Positions 23,764 through 32,642 of a DNA stretch of 64,000 nt are shown here, in pieces; the stretch's first letter is position 1, and the number at the start of each line of letters is the position of its first letter. The notes under the pieces were generated by a model. It worked only from the letters and a program-made list of their open reading frames with translations, was not told where the DNA came from and did not search any database. Origin of the DNA: Clostridiales bacterium (GTDB taxonomy: Bacteria > Bacillota > Clostridia > Christensenellales > Borkfalkiaceae); NCBI GenBank assembly GCA_015055525.1, contig SVHZ01000001.1:1-64000 (forward strand), written 5' to 3'. A program made the position numbers and the translations under genes.

Positions 23764-24795
23764 ATGAAAAAGTATTTGACACTATACAACACCGTTAAAA
23801 GCGAGATTGAAAGCGGAATATATAAGGCGGGGCAAAAACTTCCGTCAAAGAGAGTTATGGCGGATATAACCGGGTTTAGTGAAATTACGGTTATGACGGC
23901 ATACTCTATGCTTGAATCGGAAGGTTACGTTGAAACGAGAGAGCGTAGCGGATATTTCGTTAACAAGATTGAAAAGAAGGGGAGTTCCCCGTTGGCGATA
24001 AATAAACTCGAAGAGCCGAAAACAAATGGAGAAGATAATGAGTTTGAATATTCTTTATGGATAAAAACGATAAGGAAGGTTCTTCAAGAAAAGCCGTCTG
24101 AACTTTTTATAAAAGCGCCAACCGAAGGGTGCGCCGTGCTTAGAAACGCAATAAGCGATTATCTTTTAAGGTATAGGGGCATGGTTGCCCCGCCCGATAG
24201 AATTATAATTGGTTCGGGGTCGGAGCAACTTTACGAGATTGCCGTGAAAATTCTTGGCAAAGATAAAGTTTACGCGATAGAAGCCCCGTCGTATAAGCAG
24301 ATTGAAAGGGTTTATAATGAACAAGGCGTAAGCGTTGTTAAACTCAAAATGGGTAGCGACGGGATAGAGAGCAAAGAATTAAAGGGAAATAAGTTTGACG
24401 TTTTGCACGTTACACCTTTTTCAAGTTTCCCCTCAGGTGTTACGGCAAGTTATAAAAAGCGCAAAGAGTATTTAAGCATTATCGATAACGGCTATATCGT
24501 AGAAGATGATTTTTCAAGCGAGTTTTTCCCACCGGGAAAACCTATTCGTTCGCTATACGGTATGGGCGACGGCAATAAGGTAGTGTATATCAACACTTTT
24601 TCAAAGAGTTTATCGCCCGCTATGAGAATAGGTTATATGATAATTCCCGAACCCCTTATTAATATATATAAGGATAAGCAAAAGGGGTTTTCTTGCTCAG
24701 TTCCCGTGCTAGAACAGTACGTTCTTGCCGAGTTTATTGCAAGCGGTAGTTTTGAGCGCCACTTAAACAGAGTTAGGAGAAAGATGAATAAATGA
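23764..24795 (+). CDS. MocR-type regulator with truncated aminotransferase domain
   Basis: 343 residues; typical MocR proteins have about 460-480. Residues 1-69 are a GntR winged helix (LPSKRVMADITGFSEITVMTAY), followed by a linker and the aminotransferase-like domain from about 112: GSGSEQLYEI, TPFSSFPSG, EDDFSSEF and the PLP lysine K281 in NTFSKSLSPAMRIGY. The protein stops right after the helix ERHLNRVRRKMNK, so the C-terminal subdomain of the fold (about 100 residues) is missing. Its stop codon overlaps the start of the trmO gene (ATGA). It probably regulates pdxY divergently. No convincing ribosome-binding site at this start. Confidence 0.82.
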   Translation: MKKYLTLYNTVKSEIESGIYKAGQKLPSKRVMADITGFSEITVMTAYSMLESEGYVETRERSGYFVNKIEKKGSSPLAINKLEEPKTNGEDNEFEYSLWIKTIRKVLQEKPSELFIKAPTEGCAVLRNAISDYLLRYRGMVAPPDRIIIGSGSEQLYEIAVKILGKDKVYAIEAPSYKQIERVYNEQGVSVVKLKMGSDGIESKELKGNKFDVLHVTPFSSFPSGVTASYKKRKEYLSIIDNGYIVEDDFSSEFFPPGKPIRSLYGMGDGNKVVYINTFSKSLSPAMRIGYMIIPEPLINIYKDKQKGFSCSVPVLEQYVLAEFIASGSFERHLNRVRRKMNK

Positions 24796-25445
24796 TAGAG
24801 ATTGCTAAAATTGAAAACGGTTTTAAGGATAAGTTTGGAATCCCCCGCCAAAGCGGTAGGGTAAACAACCTATCAAAAATAGTTTTATTAAAAGAGTTTG
24901 CAAGCGCCGACGCTATAAGGAGAATTGAAGAGTTTTCTCACTTATGGATAATATTTGGGTTTTCAAAGGCGGAAGGGAAGTTTTCATTGACGGTGCGTCC
25001 ACCAAGGCTTGGCGGAAACGAAAAGGTAGGTGTTTTTGCAAGCCGTTCTCCGTTTAGACCTAATAATTTAGGTCTTTCTTCGGTAAAACTTGAAAGGGTG
25101 GAAGACGGCAAGAACGGAAAAGTGTTAATAGTTTCCGGCGCAGACCTTCTTGATGGAACGCCCGTTTACGATATAAAACCCTATCTTCCGTTTACGGACT
25201 GCCACGAAAACGCAACTTGCGGTTATGCAGGAGAGTTTGTAGATTATAAACTCGAAGTTATTAATCAAGAACTTTTAAGTAACGTTCAAAGCGATATAAA
25301 AAACGATATTGTAGCGTGTTTAAGCGAAGACCCGCGCCCGTCGTATCAAGACGATGAAGATAGAATTTACGCTATGGATTATAGTGGAATAAACGTTAAA
25401 TTCAAAGTAAAAGATAAAACGTTAACGATAGTTGACGTAAAATAA
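24792..25445 (+). CDS. trmO: TrmO (TsaA-like) tRNA methyltransferase
   Basis: 217 residues. IAKIENGFKDKFGIPRQSG, the central VRPPRLGGNEKVGVFASRSPFRPNNLGLS, and DLLDGTPVYDIKPYLPFTD are the hallmark blocks of TrmO/UPF0066, the SAM-dependent methylase acting on t6A37 of tRNA. The C-terminal DPRPSYQDD block is also present. ATG 24792 lies within the upstream stop (ATGA), so translation is coupled to the shortened MocR gene. Confidence 0.93.
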   Translation: MIEIAKIENGFKDKFGIPRQSGRVNNLSKIVLLKEFASADAIRRIEEFSHLWIIFGFSKAEGKFSLTVRPPRLGGNEKVGVFASRSPFRPNNLGLSSVKLERVEDGKNGKVLIVSGADLLDGTPVYDIKPYLPFTDCHENATCGYAGEFVDYKLEVINQELLSNVQSDIKNDIVACLSEDPRPSYQDDEDRIYAMDYSGINVKFKVKDKTLTIVDVK

Positions 25446-25452
25446 CGAATAA

Positions 25453-25480
25453 AAAAGACTGCTTTTTCAAGCAGTCTTTT
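25453..25480. terminator. Bidirectional terminator between trmO and the lipoprotein gene
   Basis: AAAAGACTGCTT / AAGCAGTCTTTT stem with a TTTC loop between convergent genes. Confidence 0.85.
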
Positions 25481-25491
25481 CATTTTGACTA

Positions 25492-28400
25492 TTAGTCTTT
25501 GTTTTCTTCTTCGGCAGGTTGTTCAGTTTCAACTGTTTCTGTAGTTTCTTCGCTAACCTCTTCGCCTTCAACTTCTAAAGTAATTTCATCTGAAGTTTCT
25601 TCGGTTACTTCTTCTTCGATAACTTCTTCAGTTTCGTCGATTTGTTCAGCCTCAGAATAATCGTATTCAGTAACGTCGTCATCGTCGGCAAGTTCGATTT
25701 CCTTTTCTTTCTTTAATTTCTTTTCAGCAATCTTTTGCATAACCTTTTCACGAGTATCTCTGTTGAAACCAGAATCTTCTTCGTAATAAGTTGCTTGCTT
25801 TTCTAATTTTTTCGCTCTCTTTTTAAGTGCGTTTCTAATAAGGATAACGATGATTACCGCAATCAATACGAGTGCTATGATGATTGAAGAGATTTGAAGT
25901 GCAACGTCCGTAGTAAGGTTGTAACCTTCGTTGTGGTCGTGGCTGTCTTCTTCAGGCTTATCTTCTTCAACGTCAGTAGTATTGTCGATAACGCTATCTG
26001 CGTGTAAAGTTTCGTAAGATGCAAACTTAGCGTAAGCGTTTCCTGAGTAAATTTCAAGTTCGGGGTAGTATTGAGTGTATTCAACAACTTCGCCGTTTTC
26101 ACCCGTGTTCTTAACGGTTGAAGGCGCTCTAGTGTGTTTGAGTGAACTGAACGCGTATTCATCGCCTTGAAGAACTGCAAAGTCGTTTCTGATAGCGTTC
26201 ATTTCTGCCTTAACCGCATTAGCGTCAACTGTGAGAACGTTAGCGCCTTCGGTAATAATAGTACCTTCAGATGCTTCGGAATGAGAGCCGTTGCTTATTT
26301 CAATTCTAAAGTCTAAATCTTCGTTACCAGCGGTTACGTAGAAGTAAACGTAAGTCCAACCGCCTTTGAGATAAGAGTCTTTGGTTACTTTAGAAGTAAG
26401 GTTAACGGAATCTTTTTCGTTGCTAAATGAAATAACGTCGTAGTGGTCGCCTTCAAGAGCAGAGTTTACGAGTGAAACGTTTGCAACTGCGTTACCATAA
26501 GTTCTAATCTTAACGATTACCTTTGAAGAAGAATTTTTAGAAACCGTTTTGATTTCAGAAACAAAACGAGAATACGTTGCTTCCTTATTGTCAAGAACTA
26601 ATACTTGAGCGTGCTTGTTATTAGAAACCTTTAAGTCTTTGAAGTTAACGATAGGATTTCTAAACGTTACGCCACCGCTTTCACCGTAAGTGTAGTTAGA
26701 AGTGTTGTAGTATGCGCTGTTGATAATACCGTATTGAACTTTACTCTTATCGCTAGCGGTAGTTTTGAAAGTGTAACCATTAACGTTGGTAGCAGGTTTT
26801 TCTTTGATAGTGAAAGATTGAGTCTTGTCAACGCTGATACCGTACATATCGTTAGATGTATCGTCGGTTACCTTGCCGTAAGATACGTATTCACCGTAAA
26901 TTTGTTGCTTGATAAGTCTTTCGCCTGCGGTTGCAAGATTATAACTTTCTTCGTCGGAAGATGCAACGGTAAAGTCTGCAACGATTGCAACGCCTTGTTG
27001 AAGAGCGTAAGATTCTTCCCAAACACCGTCGTAACCGTAAATTAATTTGATAGAGTAAGTAGTATCTTTATCGGTTGGGTTGTTGATAAACGCTTGATAT
27101 TTAATAAAGTCGCCGTATCTAACGCTTTCAACGTCAGTAGTGTCGATTGACTTGAATAATTCAATAGGATCGTTATCGTCGTTTAATACCTTAACGGTTA
27201 ATTTGTCAGAATTGAAGTTTTTAGAATTTACTTTAGCGTAGAAAGTAACTAAATCAAATTTGCCAGCCTTTAATTCGTAAGTTTTAGATTGGTAAGATGC
27301 AACTGAAGGATTTACAAAGTCCATATAAATAAAGTTTGTAAACTTATTTGCATTGTCGCCAATCATTGCCGAAACGTTAGCGCTTGCGCCCTTTGCTTGG
27401 CTTGCTGAACCAAAACCGATAACGTTGCCAGTTTTATAATCGTAATTGAAGTCGTTAGTAGTTTCGATAAAGTTGATTGATTCGCTACCTTGACCGTCGT
27501 TTCTAACGCTTGAAGTTAAAACGTTGTAATTAAGGTTTGCCTTGTAAGTAGTGAACGAAGTTGCAACGCCCTTTTCGTTAGTAGCGTAAGTTTGATTTTT
27601 AAGAGAAACCGCTTGGATATTTTTAGGATCGCTTACGGTGTGGTTGATTGAAGAAGAAACGAACGCGTCGTAATCAGTCTTTTCAATTCCTTTTACGTTT
27701 ACGTTATCAAGGAAAGCAAAGCCGTTAACGAATTCGTTGTGATCTAAACCGTTACCTTTACCAAGACCTAAAGTGAAGTTTAACGTAGTTGAAGAAACTT
27801 CAGAGCCTTGAATAGCAATTTCAAACTTAACCCATTGACCGTTAGTATTAACGTCGTCAAAAGATAACTCTTCATAAGTTACAGATGAGTTTGAACTAGT
27901 GAGTTTGATGTGAGCGCCTGCAAAGTTTGAATACATACTCTTAAGATCAACTGTTTTTACCCAGAACGAAAGTAAGTGATATTCGCCTGCAGGAACGCTT
28001 ATTGAAGAAGATGCTCTAAAATATTGAGCAGTACCTTCATCGTTCTTGTTATTGTTGATCATTAAGATTTTAGTACCTTTAACTTGAGGGTTAACCTGTT
28101 TGTCCTTATCTTCATAATCGTATTCGTCGGCAACGAAACCGAATTCATAAGGAGTAGAAGGGTTTTCGTTAAGTTTAATTTTTTGCTTGATCTTATCGAA
28201 AGCTTCTTTTTCCGTATCGATAATACCTGAAGTTGCTGAAGACGACGGAGCGCTAGTAACGTCAGAATAAAGATTTCTCGTCCAATTGATAGAAGACGAG
28301 TATGGGAAAGAAGTTGCGTCTTCCGTTCCAAACTCAAAGTCGCCGTTTTTAATAGACTGATAGTCGGTTATAGTGCTTTCGGTAGTAGTTGAAGAATCGT

Positions 28401-28527
28401 CGTCATCGTCATTTGAAGATGAGTTACCATCTGAACAAGCAACCGAGAAAGCAAGCATTATAGCCATAAGCAAAGAAAGTAATGCGATTGAGAATTTTTT
28501 CAAATTAAACTTGAATTGTGAATACAT
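25492..28527 (-). CDS. Large surface lipoprotein with C-terminal membrane helix and acidic tail
   Basis: 1011 residues. A lipoprotein signal with lipobox FSVAC (C31) is followed by a D/S/T-rich linker. Several beta-sandwich, CBM-like repeats come next: residues about 55-290 with NGDFEFG, GEYHLLSFWVKT, GQWVKFEI and FLDNVNVKG, and later similar blocks. A hydrophobic helix (about 885-907, IIIALVLIAVIIVILI) precedes a basic stop-transfer and a ~100-residue tail very rich in E, D and T. A lipid anchor plus a C-terminal membrane helix on one protein is unusual. Start chosen at the ATG with AAGGTGG. Likely a cell-envelope glycan-binding protein (inference). Confidence 0.7.
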   Translation of the reverse strand: MYSQFKFNLKKFSIALLSLLMAIMLAFSVACSDGNSSSNDDDDDSSTTTESTITDYQSIKNGDFEFGTEDATSFPYSSSINWTRNLYSDVTSAPSSSATSGIIDTEKEAFDKIKQKIKLNENPSTPYEFGFVADEYDYEDKDKQVNPQVKGTKILMINNNKNDEGTAQYFRASSSISVPAGEYHLLSFWVKTVDLKSMYSNFAGAHIKLTSSNSSVTYEELSFDDVNTNGQWVKFEIAIQGSEVSSTTLNFTLGLGKGNGLDHNEFVNGFAFLDNVNVKGIEKTDYDAFVSSSINHTVSDPKNIQAVSLKNQTYATNEKGVATSFTTYKANLNYNVLTSSVRNDGQGSESINFIETTNDFNYDYKTGNVIGFGSASQAKGASANVSAMIGDNANKFTNFIYMDFVNPSVASYQSKTYELKAGKFDLVTFYAKVNSKNFNSDKLTVKVLNDDNDPIELFKSIDTTDVESVRYGDFIKYQAFINNPTDKDTTYSIKLIYGYDGVWEESYALQQGVAIVADFTVASSDEESYNLATAGERLIKQQIYGEYVSYGKVTDDTSNDMYGISVDKTQSFTIKEKPATNVNGYTFKTTASDKSKVQYGIINSAYYNTSNYTYGESGGVTFRNPIVNFKDLKVSNNKHAQVLVLDNKEATYSRFVSEIKTVSKNSSSKVIVKIRTYGNAVANVSLVNSALEGDHYDVISFSNEKDSVNLTSKVTKDSYLKGGWTYVYFYVTAGNEDLDFRIEISNGSHSEASEGTIITEGANVLTVDANAVKAEMNAIRNDFAVLQGDEYAFSSLKHTRAPSTVKNTGENGEVVEYTQYYPELEIYSGNAYAKFASYETLHADSVIDNTTDVEEDKPEEDSHDHNEGYNLTTDVALQISSIIIALVLIAVIIVILIRNALKKRAKKLEKQATYYEEDSGFNRDTREKVMQKIAEKKLKKEKEIELADDDDVTEYDYSEAEQIDETEEVIEEEVTEETSDEITLEVEGEEVSEETTETVETEQPAEEENKD

Positions 28528-28766
28528 AAGCCACCTTGATTGTTATTTGACCACTTTTTACCTTCAAGTAGTCATAATTGAACGCGTACGCGCCCACGTT
28601 TTTATTATAATACTAAATTAGTATAAAACATTTTTTTGAAAAATGCAATACTTAACACGGACATTTTTACATTTACTTTGCTAAATTTTCAAAAAATCAA
28701 CAATAAACTTATTGTTTTTAATAAATTGCAAACACTATCGCTATGAAGAATAAAGAAGGTTTATAT

Positions 28767-29111
28767 ATGGCGCTATCGGGAACGGTGGTAGGCGCAGTCA
28801 ACGGATTTTTCGGTGGCGGAGGCGGTATGATTATACTTCCATTATTTACAATGCTCTTAGGTTTTAGACAAAAAACGGCTCACGCAACCGCTATTGCGGT
28901 TATTCTTCCAATATCTATTATAAGCGCCGTGATTTATATTATCGGTAGCGGATTTGAGATTTTTAACCTTAACACTCTCTACGTTGCTATAGGCGTACTG
29001 CTTGGTGGAATTGCAGGCGCGCTAATACTTAAAAAAATAGATAACGCGTGGCTAGTAAAAATCTTTGCAGTCGTTATGCTCGTTGCGGGCGTAAAGATGA
29101 TGGTGTTTTAG
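28767..29111 (+). CDS. TauE/SafE-family membrane protein, N-terminal half
   Basis: 114 residues from ATG 28767, which has GAAGG upstream; an in-frame ATG at 28743 gives 122 residues. Three or four helices with the TauE/SafE half-repeat signature VVGAVNGFFGGGGGMIILPLF and a LGFRQKTAHATA loop. A full-length transporter is about 250 residues made of two such halves. Here the second half is the next gene, one base downstream, so the two probably assemble as a heterodimeric anion (sulfite/sulfonate-type) permease. Confidence 0.82.
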   Translation: MALSGTVVGAVNGFFGGGGGMIILPLFTMLLGFRQKTAHATAIAVILPISIISAVIYIIGSGFEIFNLNTLYVAIGVLLGGIAGALILKKIDNAWLVKIFAVVMLVAGVKMMVF

Positions 29112-29112
29112 T

Positions 29113-29493
29113 ATGCAAATTTTTAAGACGTGTTTATTTGGTTTTTTAGGTGGAGTGCTAGGTGGTATGGGCATGGGTGGCGGAACGGTTTTAATTCCGC
29201 TTATCACGATATTTTTAGGCTTTGAACAAAAAACGGCGCAGGCGGTTAACCTATTATCGTTTATTCCTATGGCGGTGGTGGCGCTAATTTTTCACTTTAA
29301 GAACAAATTAGTGAGAAAAGAAAATTTGCTTTTTATGATAATTCCCGCTTGCGTTTTTAGTGTAGGGGGAGCAATTCTTTGCCAAGTTGTCAAGAGTGAG
29401 TTACTTTCGAGAATTTTCGGTGGTTTTTTGATAGCGCTGTCAATTTTGCAGTTTTTATCGCTGAAAAAACCAAATAAAAAAAATAAAAAATGA
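29113..29493 (+). CDS. TauE/SafE-family membrane protein, C-terminal half
   Basis: 126 residues. It repeats the signature of the gene before it: GFLGGVLGGMGMGGGTVLIPL and LGFEQKTAQAVNLLSFIP, then two more helices and a lysine-rich C-terminus. The gene begins one base after the preceding stop, so translation is surely coupled. The paired half-size arrangement is not a frameshift: the reading frame of the first half ends cleanly and the second begins with its own glycine-rich helix. Confidence 0.85.
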   Translation: MQIFKTCLFGFLGGVLGGMGMGGGTVLIPLITIFLGFEQKTAQAVNLLSFIPMAVVALIFHFKNKLVRKENLLFMIIPACVFSVGGAILCQVVKSELLSRIFGGFLIALSILQFLSLKKPNKKNKK

Positions 29494-29649
29494 AATTTTT
29501 TCAAAATGGGTATTGAAAAGTTGAGTTTTTGGGTGTATAATTGTAGATACTAAAAGTAATGCCTTAGTAAAATGCTAAAATTTTAATAAAAAGGCGCTAT
29601 TAAAATTGTTTTTGCTCGTAAGATTAATTACTAGTATAGGAGAATAAGA

Positions 29650-31164
29650 GTGGAAAGAATAGGAATTATTGATTTAGGTTCTAATACCGCAAGGCTCGTT
29701 ATCGTTGAGATGCTCGGCGATGGGCATTTTATGGTTATTGACCAACTCAAAGAAAGCGTAAGGCTCGGTAAAGATATGGAGAGAGACGGGTTCTTAAAAC
29801 CCCAACGTATTGCCGAGACTATTAAGACGCTTAAAATGTTTAGAAAACTTTGCGATGCTTATGAGATTGAGAGAATTATCTCGGTTGCCACCGCAGCGGT
29901 TCGCCGTGCAAAAAATCAAAGAAGTTTTCTTGATGAAATCGTTGCAAATACCGGAATTAAACTCAAAGTGCTTTCTGCAGAAGAGGAGGCAACTTACGTT
30001 TATCGTGGGGTAATAAATACAATGGATATTTCCAAGGGGTTAATCTTGGAAATCGGTGGTGGTAGCACTAAGGTTATATACTATAACCGCAGAAATCTTC
30101 TTCATTATGAAACCCTTCCGTTTGGTGCGGTAACGCTTACCGACCTTTTCTCTCAAGAAGGTTTATCTCAAAAAGAGCAAGCGGAAAAAATTGAAGAATT
30201 TGTAGTTGAGCAAATATCGAATATCGAGTGGCTTAAAGAACTTGATCCCGAAACTCAAATTATCGGTTGTGGCGGTTCGTTTAGAAACCTTTGTAAAATC
30301 GTAAAAATGATGAAAAAATCACCGCTTCCGCTTATACATAATTACAACGTTAAAACGGAAGAATTCGAGCAAGTTTACGATATGATAAAGGGTCTCGATA
30401 GCGATAAGAAGATGAGAATTAAAGGCGTTTCTCCTACAAGAGCGGATCTTTTACCGTCTGCTTTTGCCGTTGCGCACGCGTTTATTAAAAATCTCAATTT
30501 TGAAAACATTACTATCTCGGCTTGCGGTTTAAGAGAAGGCATAATGTTCAATTACGCCGTTCCAACCACCGTTGAAAAGCCTATATCCGACGTTTTGACT
30601 TACAGTTTGCAAACGCTCGTTAAGTACTATCATTGTAACGAAAAGCACGCAGAGCAAGTAGTTAACCTTTCCGTTCAACTTTTCAAGCAGATGAGAGTTC
30701 TTCACAAGTTCCCACGTCAATGCCTTAAAATACTTAAAGTTGCCGCATATCTTCACAATGCGGGAACGAGCATTAAGTATTACGATTATCAAAAACACAC
30801 GAGTTACATTATATTAAATTCGAGTTTATACGGAATAACTCAAAGAGAAGTAGTTCTTGCCGCGCTCGTTGTTTCAAATTATAAAAACGACGATTTGTCT
30901 ATGGCGGACCTTGTTAAATACAAAGAGTTTATTTCTGAAGAAGACGTAGAAATTATTAGAAAACTCGGCGTTATGCTTAGAATTGCCGTAAGTTTAGATA
31001 GAAGTATGGCAAGTAGCGTTGAAACTATTGATTGTGACGTTTTAGGTGATTCAGTTATAATGAAAACCAAGTTCAATAGCGATGCAACTTTAGAGATTAA
31101 AGACGCGCTCTCATCTCAAGCGGATTTTAAGCGAGTATTCAAGAAGAATCTCGAAATCCTTTAA
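29650..31164 (+). CDS. ppx: Exopolyphosphatase / pppGpp phosphohydrolase (Ppx/GppA)
   Basis: 504 residues, starting at GTG with AGGAG. The actin-like ATPase fold is clear: IIDLGSNTARLVIVE (phosphate 1), ATAAVRRAKNQ, LEIGGGSTKVIYY (phosphate 2) and IGCGGSFRNLCKI. The C-terminal ~190 residues form an HD-like helical domain (LHKFPRQCLKILKVAAYLHNAGT), as in longer Ppx/GppA proteins. It degrades inorganic polyphosphate or pppGpp. Single gene with a strong terminator. Confidence 0.92.
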   Translation: MERIGIIDLGSNTARLVIVEMLGDGHFMVIDQLKESVRLGKDMERDGFLKPQRIAETIKTLKMFRKLCDAYEIERIISVATAAVRRAKNQRSFLDEIVANTGIKLKVLSAEEEATYVYRGVINTMDISKGLILEIGGGSTKVIYYNRRNLLHYETLPFGAVTLTDLFSQEGLSQKEQAEKIEEFVVEQISNIEWLKELDPETQIIGCGGSFRNLCKIVKMMKKSPLPLIHNYNVKTEEFEQVYDMIKGLDSDKKMRIKGVSPTRADLLPSAFAVAHAFIKNLNFENITISACGLREGIMFNYAVPTTVEKPISDVLTYSLQTLVKYYHCNEKHAEQVVNLSVQLFKQMRVLHKFPRQCLKILKVAAYLHNAGTSIKYYDYQKHTSYIILNSSLYGITQREVVLAALVVSNYKNDDLSMADLVKYKEFISEEDVEIIRKLGVMLRIAVSLDRSMASSVETIDCDVLGDSVIMKTKFNSDATLEIKDALSSQADFKRVFKKNLEIL

Positions 31165-31175
31165 TTTTAAGACAT

Positions 31176-31207
31176 AAAAAAGCAAGGCTCGATGCCTTGC
31201 TTTTTTT
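31176..31207 (+). terminator. Terminator of ppx
   Basis: AAAAAGCAAGGC TCGAT GCCTTGCTTTTT plus T run. Structured element B begins 3 bp later. Confidence 0.85.
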
Positions 31208-31210
31208 ATT

Positions 31211-31323
31211 CCGTTATTTGCGTCGCCTATCTTTGTTTCTGCTCAAGAGATAGACTTCGATGACCAACAAGGTCTATCTCAGCCTATCTCTTTCGCGAGC
31301 CTTGATATGCTCGCAACTAACGG
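31211..31323 (+). repeat. Structured element copy B
   Basis: Stems: CCGTTA-t-TTGCG (31211-31222) / CGCAA-c-TAACGG (31312-31323); AAGAGATAG (31245-31253) / CTATCTCTT (31284-31292); GACC (31262-31265) / GGTC (31271-31274). Unpaired segments GTTTCTGCTC, ACTTCGAT, TATCTCA, TCGCGAGCCTTG and a trailing CTTAAA are shared with copy C. The stem sequences differ but pair at the same places. It sits between the ppx terminator and the TAXI gene promoter, in a 374-bp gap that otherwise holds only that promoter. Confidence 0.8.
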
Positions 31324-31469
31324 CTTAAATTTTTATTCCGTTATAACCGGTGCAATACGGCGTTAAAAAATTTTACGCTCTAAAAGTGTTTTTGTAAGAT
31401 TTTTTTGTTAAAATGTGACAATGCAAAAAAATAATATATTCACTTTTTAATAAAATGGGATTATAAAGT

Positions 31470-31498
31470 TTGCCAAAACTGAATTTTTATGATAAAAT
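31470..31498 (+). promoter_or_regulatory. Promoter of the TAXI-TRAP operon
   Basis: TTGCCA 31470-31475, 17-bp spacer, TAAAAT 31493-31498, then AAGGAG before ATG 31539. The stretch 31324-31469 is A/T-rich; it repeats TTTATTCCGTTAT from the start of element B but holds nothing else I can name. Confidence 0.7.
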
Positions 31499-31538
31499 AA
31501 ACGCATATTTTTATTTTTTATATAAGGAGTTATAAATT

Positions 31539-32576
31539 ATGAAGAAACTCATTACTATTTTAATGACTGTACTCATGACGTTCGGTATCGTAGCCATGAC
31601 TGGTTGCGGTGGCTCTACGAACATCACTATTTACACCGGTGGTACTGGCGGTACTTACTACGCTTTCACTAACGGTTTGCAAACTCAACTTGCTAAGAAA
31701 ACTGATTACACTTATTCCGTTGTTGGCGATACCGGTGGTTCAGTTGCTAACCTTAAGGCAATTCAAAGCGGTGACTGCAAAATGGCTATCGTTCAAAACG
31801 ATACTATGGTTAACGCTTACAACGGTTTCACTCAAAACTTTGCTGAAACTGGCGCAATCACTAATTTCTCAGTAATCGGTCAAGTTTATCCTGAAGTTAT
31901 CCAAATCGTAACTGACGACGCCAATATTAAAACTCTTGCAGACCTTAAAGGTTCAGGTAAGAGCGTTTCTATCGGTGACGTAGGCTCTGGCGTTGAAGCA
32001 AACGCAGTTGCTCTTTTAAGAAAATACGGTATTGATATTGCTTTTGACGAGGCTAATAAAAAATACACTTCTACTGATATCGTTATTCAAAACCTTTCAG
32101 TTGCAAAATCTGCTGACGCTATGAAGGAAAACAAACTTAGCGTATTCTTCTTTACGTCTGGCGCTCCTGCAACTTCTATTACTGAAATCGCTTTAGCAAA
32201 AACCGTTTATATGCTTGGTTTAAGCGACGCTGTTATGGACGAATTTATTGCAGAAAATAAAATTGACAATAAGTACGACGTTTATTCTAAACAACCTATC
32301 ACTAACGCTCAATATAATTTCATTTCTGCAAGCGAACCCGTTTGGACTATCGGCGTTAGCGCAACTTACATTATTTCTAATAGTTTAAGTGAAGAAATCG
32401 TTTACAATATCACTAAGGCAATTTGGGAATCAAAAGGCTCAATCGGTCACTCAGTTGAATCTACTATGAATACCGATTACGCTTTCGTTACTATCGGTAA
32501 CGTTCCCGTTCATCCAGGCGCTGCTAAGTATTATAGAGAAATCGGCTTAACAGTTAACAACGTGGCTCAAATCTAA
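31539..32576 (+). CDS. TAXI-family TRAP transporter solute-binding lipoprotein
   Basis: 345 residues. Lipoprotein signal with lipobox MTGC (C23), then TNITIYTGGTGGTYYAFTNGL, the defining glycine-rich start of TAXI proteins, and ISIGDVGSGVEANAVALL-like SIGDVGSGVE, which forms the ligand site. TAXI receptors deliver carboxylates such as glutamate-like solutes to a fused TRAP permease, which is the next gene. Strong AAGGAG and a codon bias richer in GCT/GGT than many neighbours suggest high expression. Confidence 0.93.
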   Translation: MKKLITILMTVLMTFGIVAMTGCGGSTNITIYTGGTGGTYYAFTNGLQTQLAKKTDYTYSVVGDTGGSVANLKAIQSGDCKMAIVQNDTMVNAYNGFTQNFAETGAITNFSVIGQVYPEVIQIVTDDANIKTLADLKGSGKSVSIGDVGSGVEANAVALLRKYGIDIAFDEANKKYTSTDIVIQNLSVAKSADAMKENKLSVFFFTSGAPATSITEIALAKTVYMLGLSDAVMDEFIAENKIDNKYDVYSKQPITNAQYNFISASEPVWTIGVSATYIISNSLSEEIVYNITKAIWESKGSIGHSVESTMNTDYAFVTIGNVPVHPGAAKYYREIGLTVNNVAQI

Positions 32577-32598
32577 CTAGCAAAATAATAAACTATAA

Positions 32599-32622
32599 AA
32601 AGCGGGATATATATCCCGCTTT
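32599..32622 (+). terminator. Intra-operon hairpin between TAXI protein and permease
   Basis: Perfect 12-bp palindrome AAAGCGGGATAT / ATATCCCGCTTT with almost no T-tract. It probably reduces read-through or protects the upstream mRNA so that the binding protein exceeds the permease. Confidence 0.6.
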
Positions 32623-32642
32623 GTAATATCAAAAGGACTAAT

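Noticed and set aside
29113-29493. TauE halves as a frameshifted single gene
   Set aside because: The first frame ends with a normal polar C-terminus and the second starts with its own ATG and glycine-rich first helix one base later; no shared-frame continuation.
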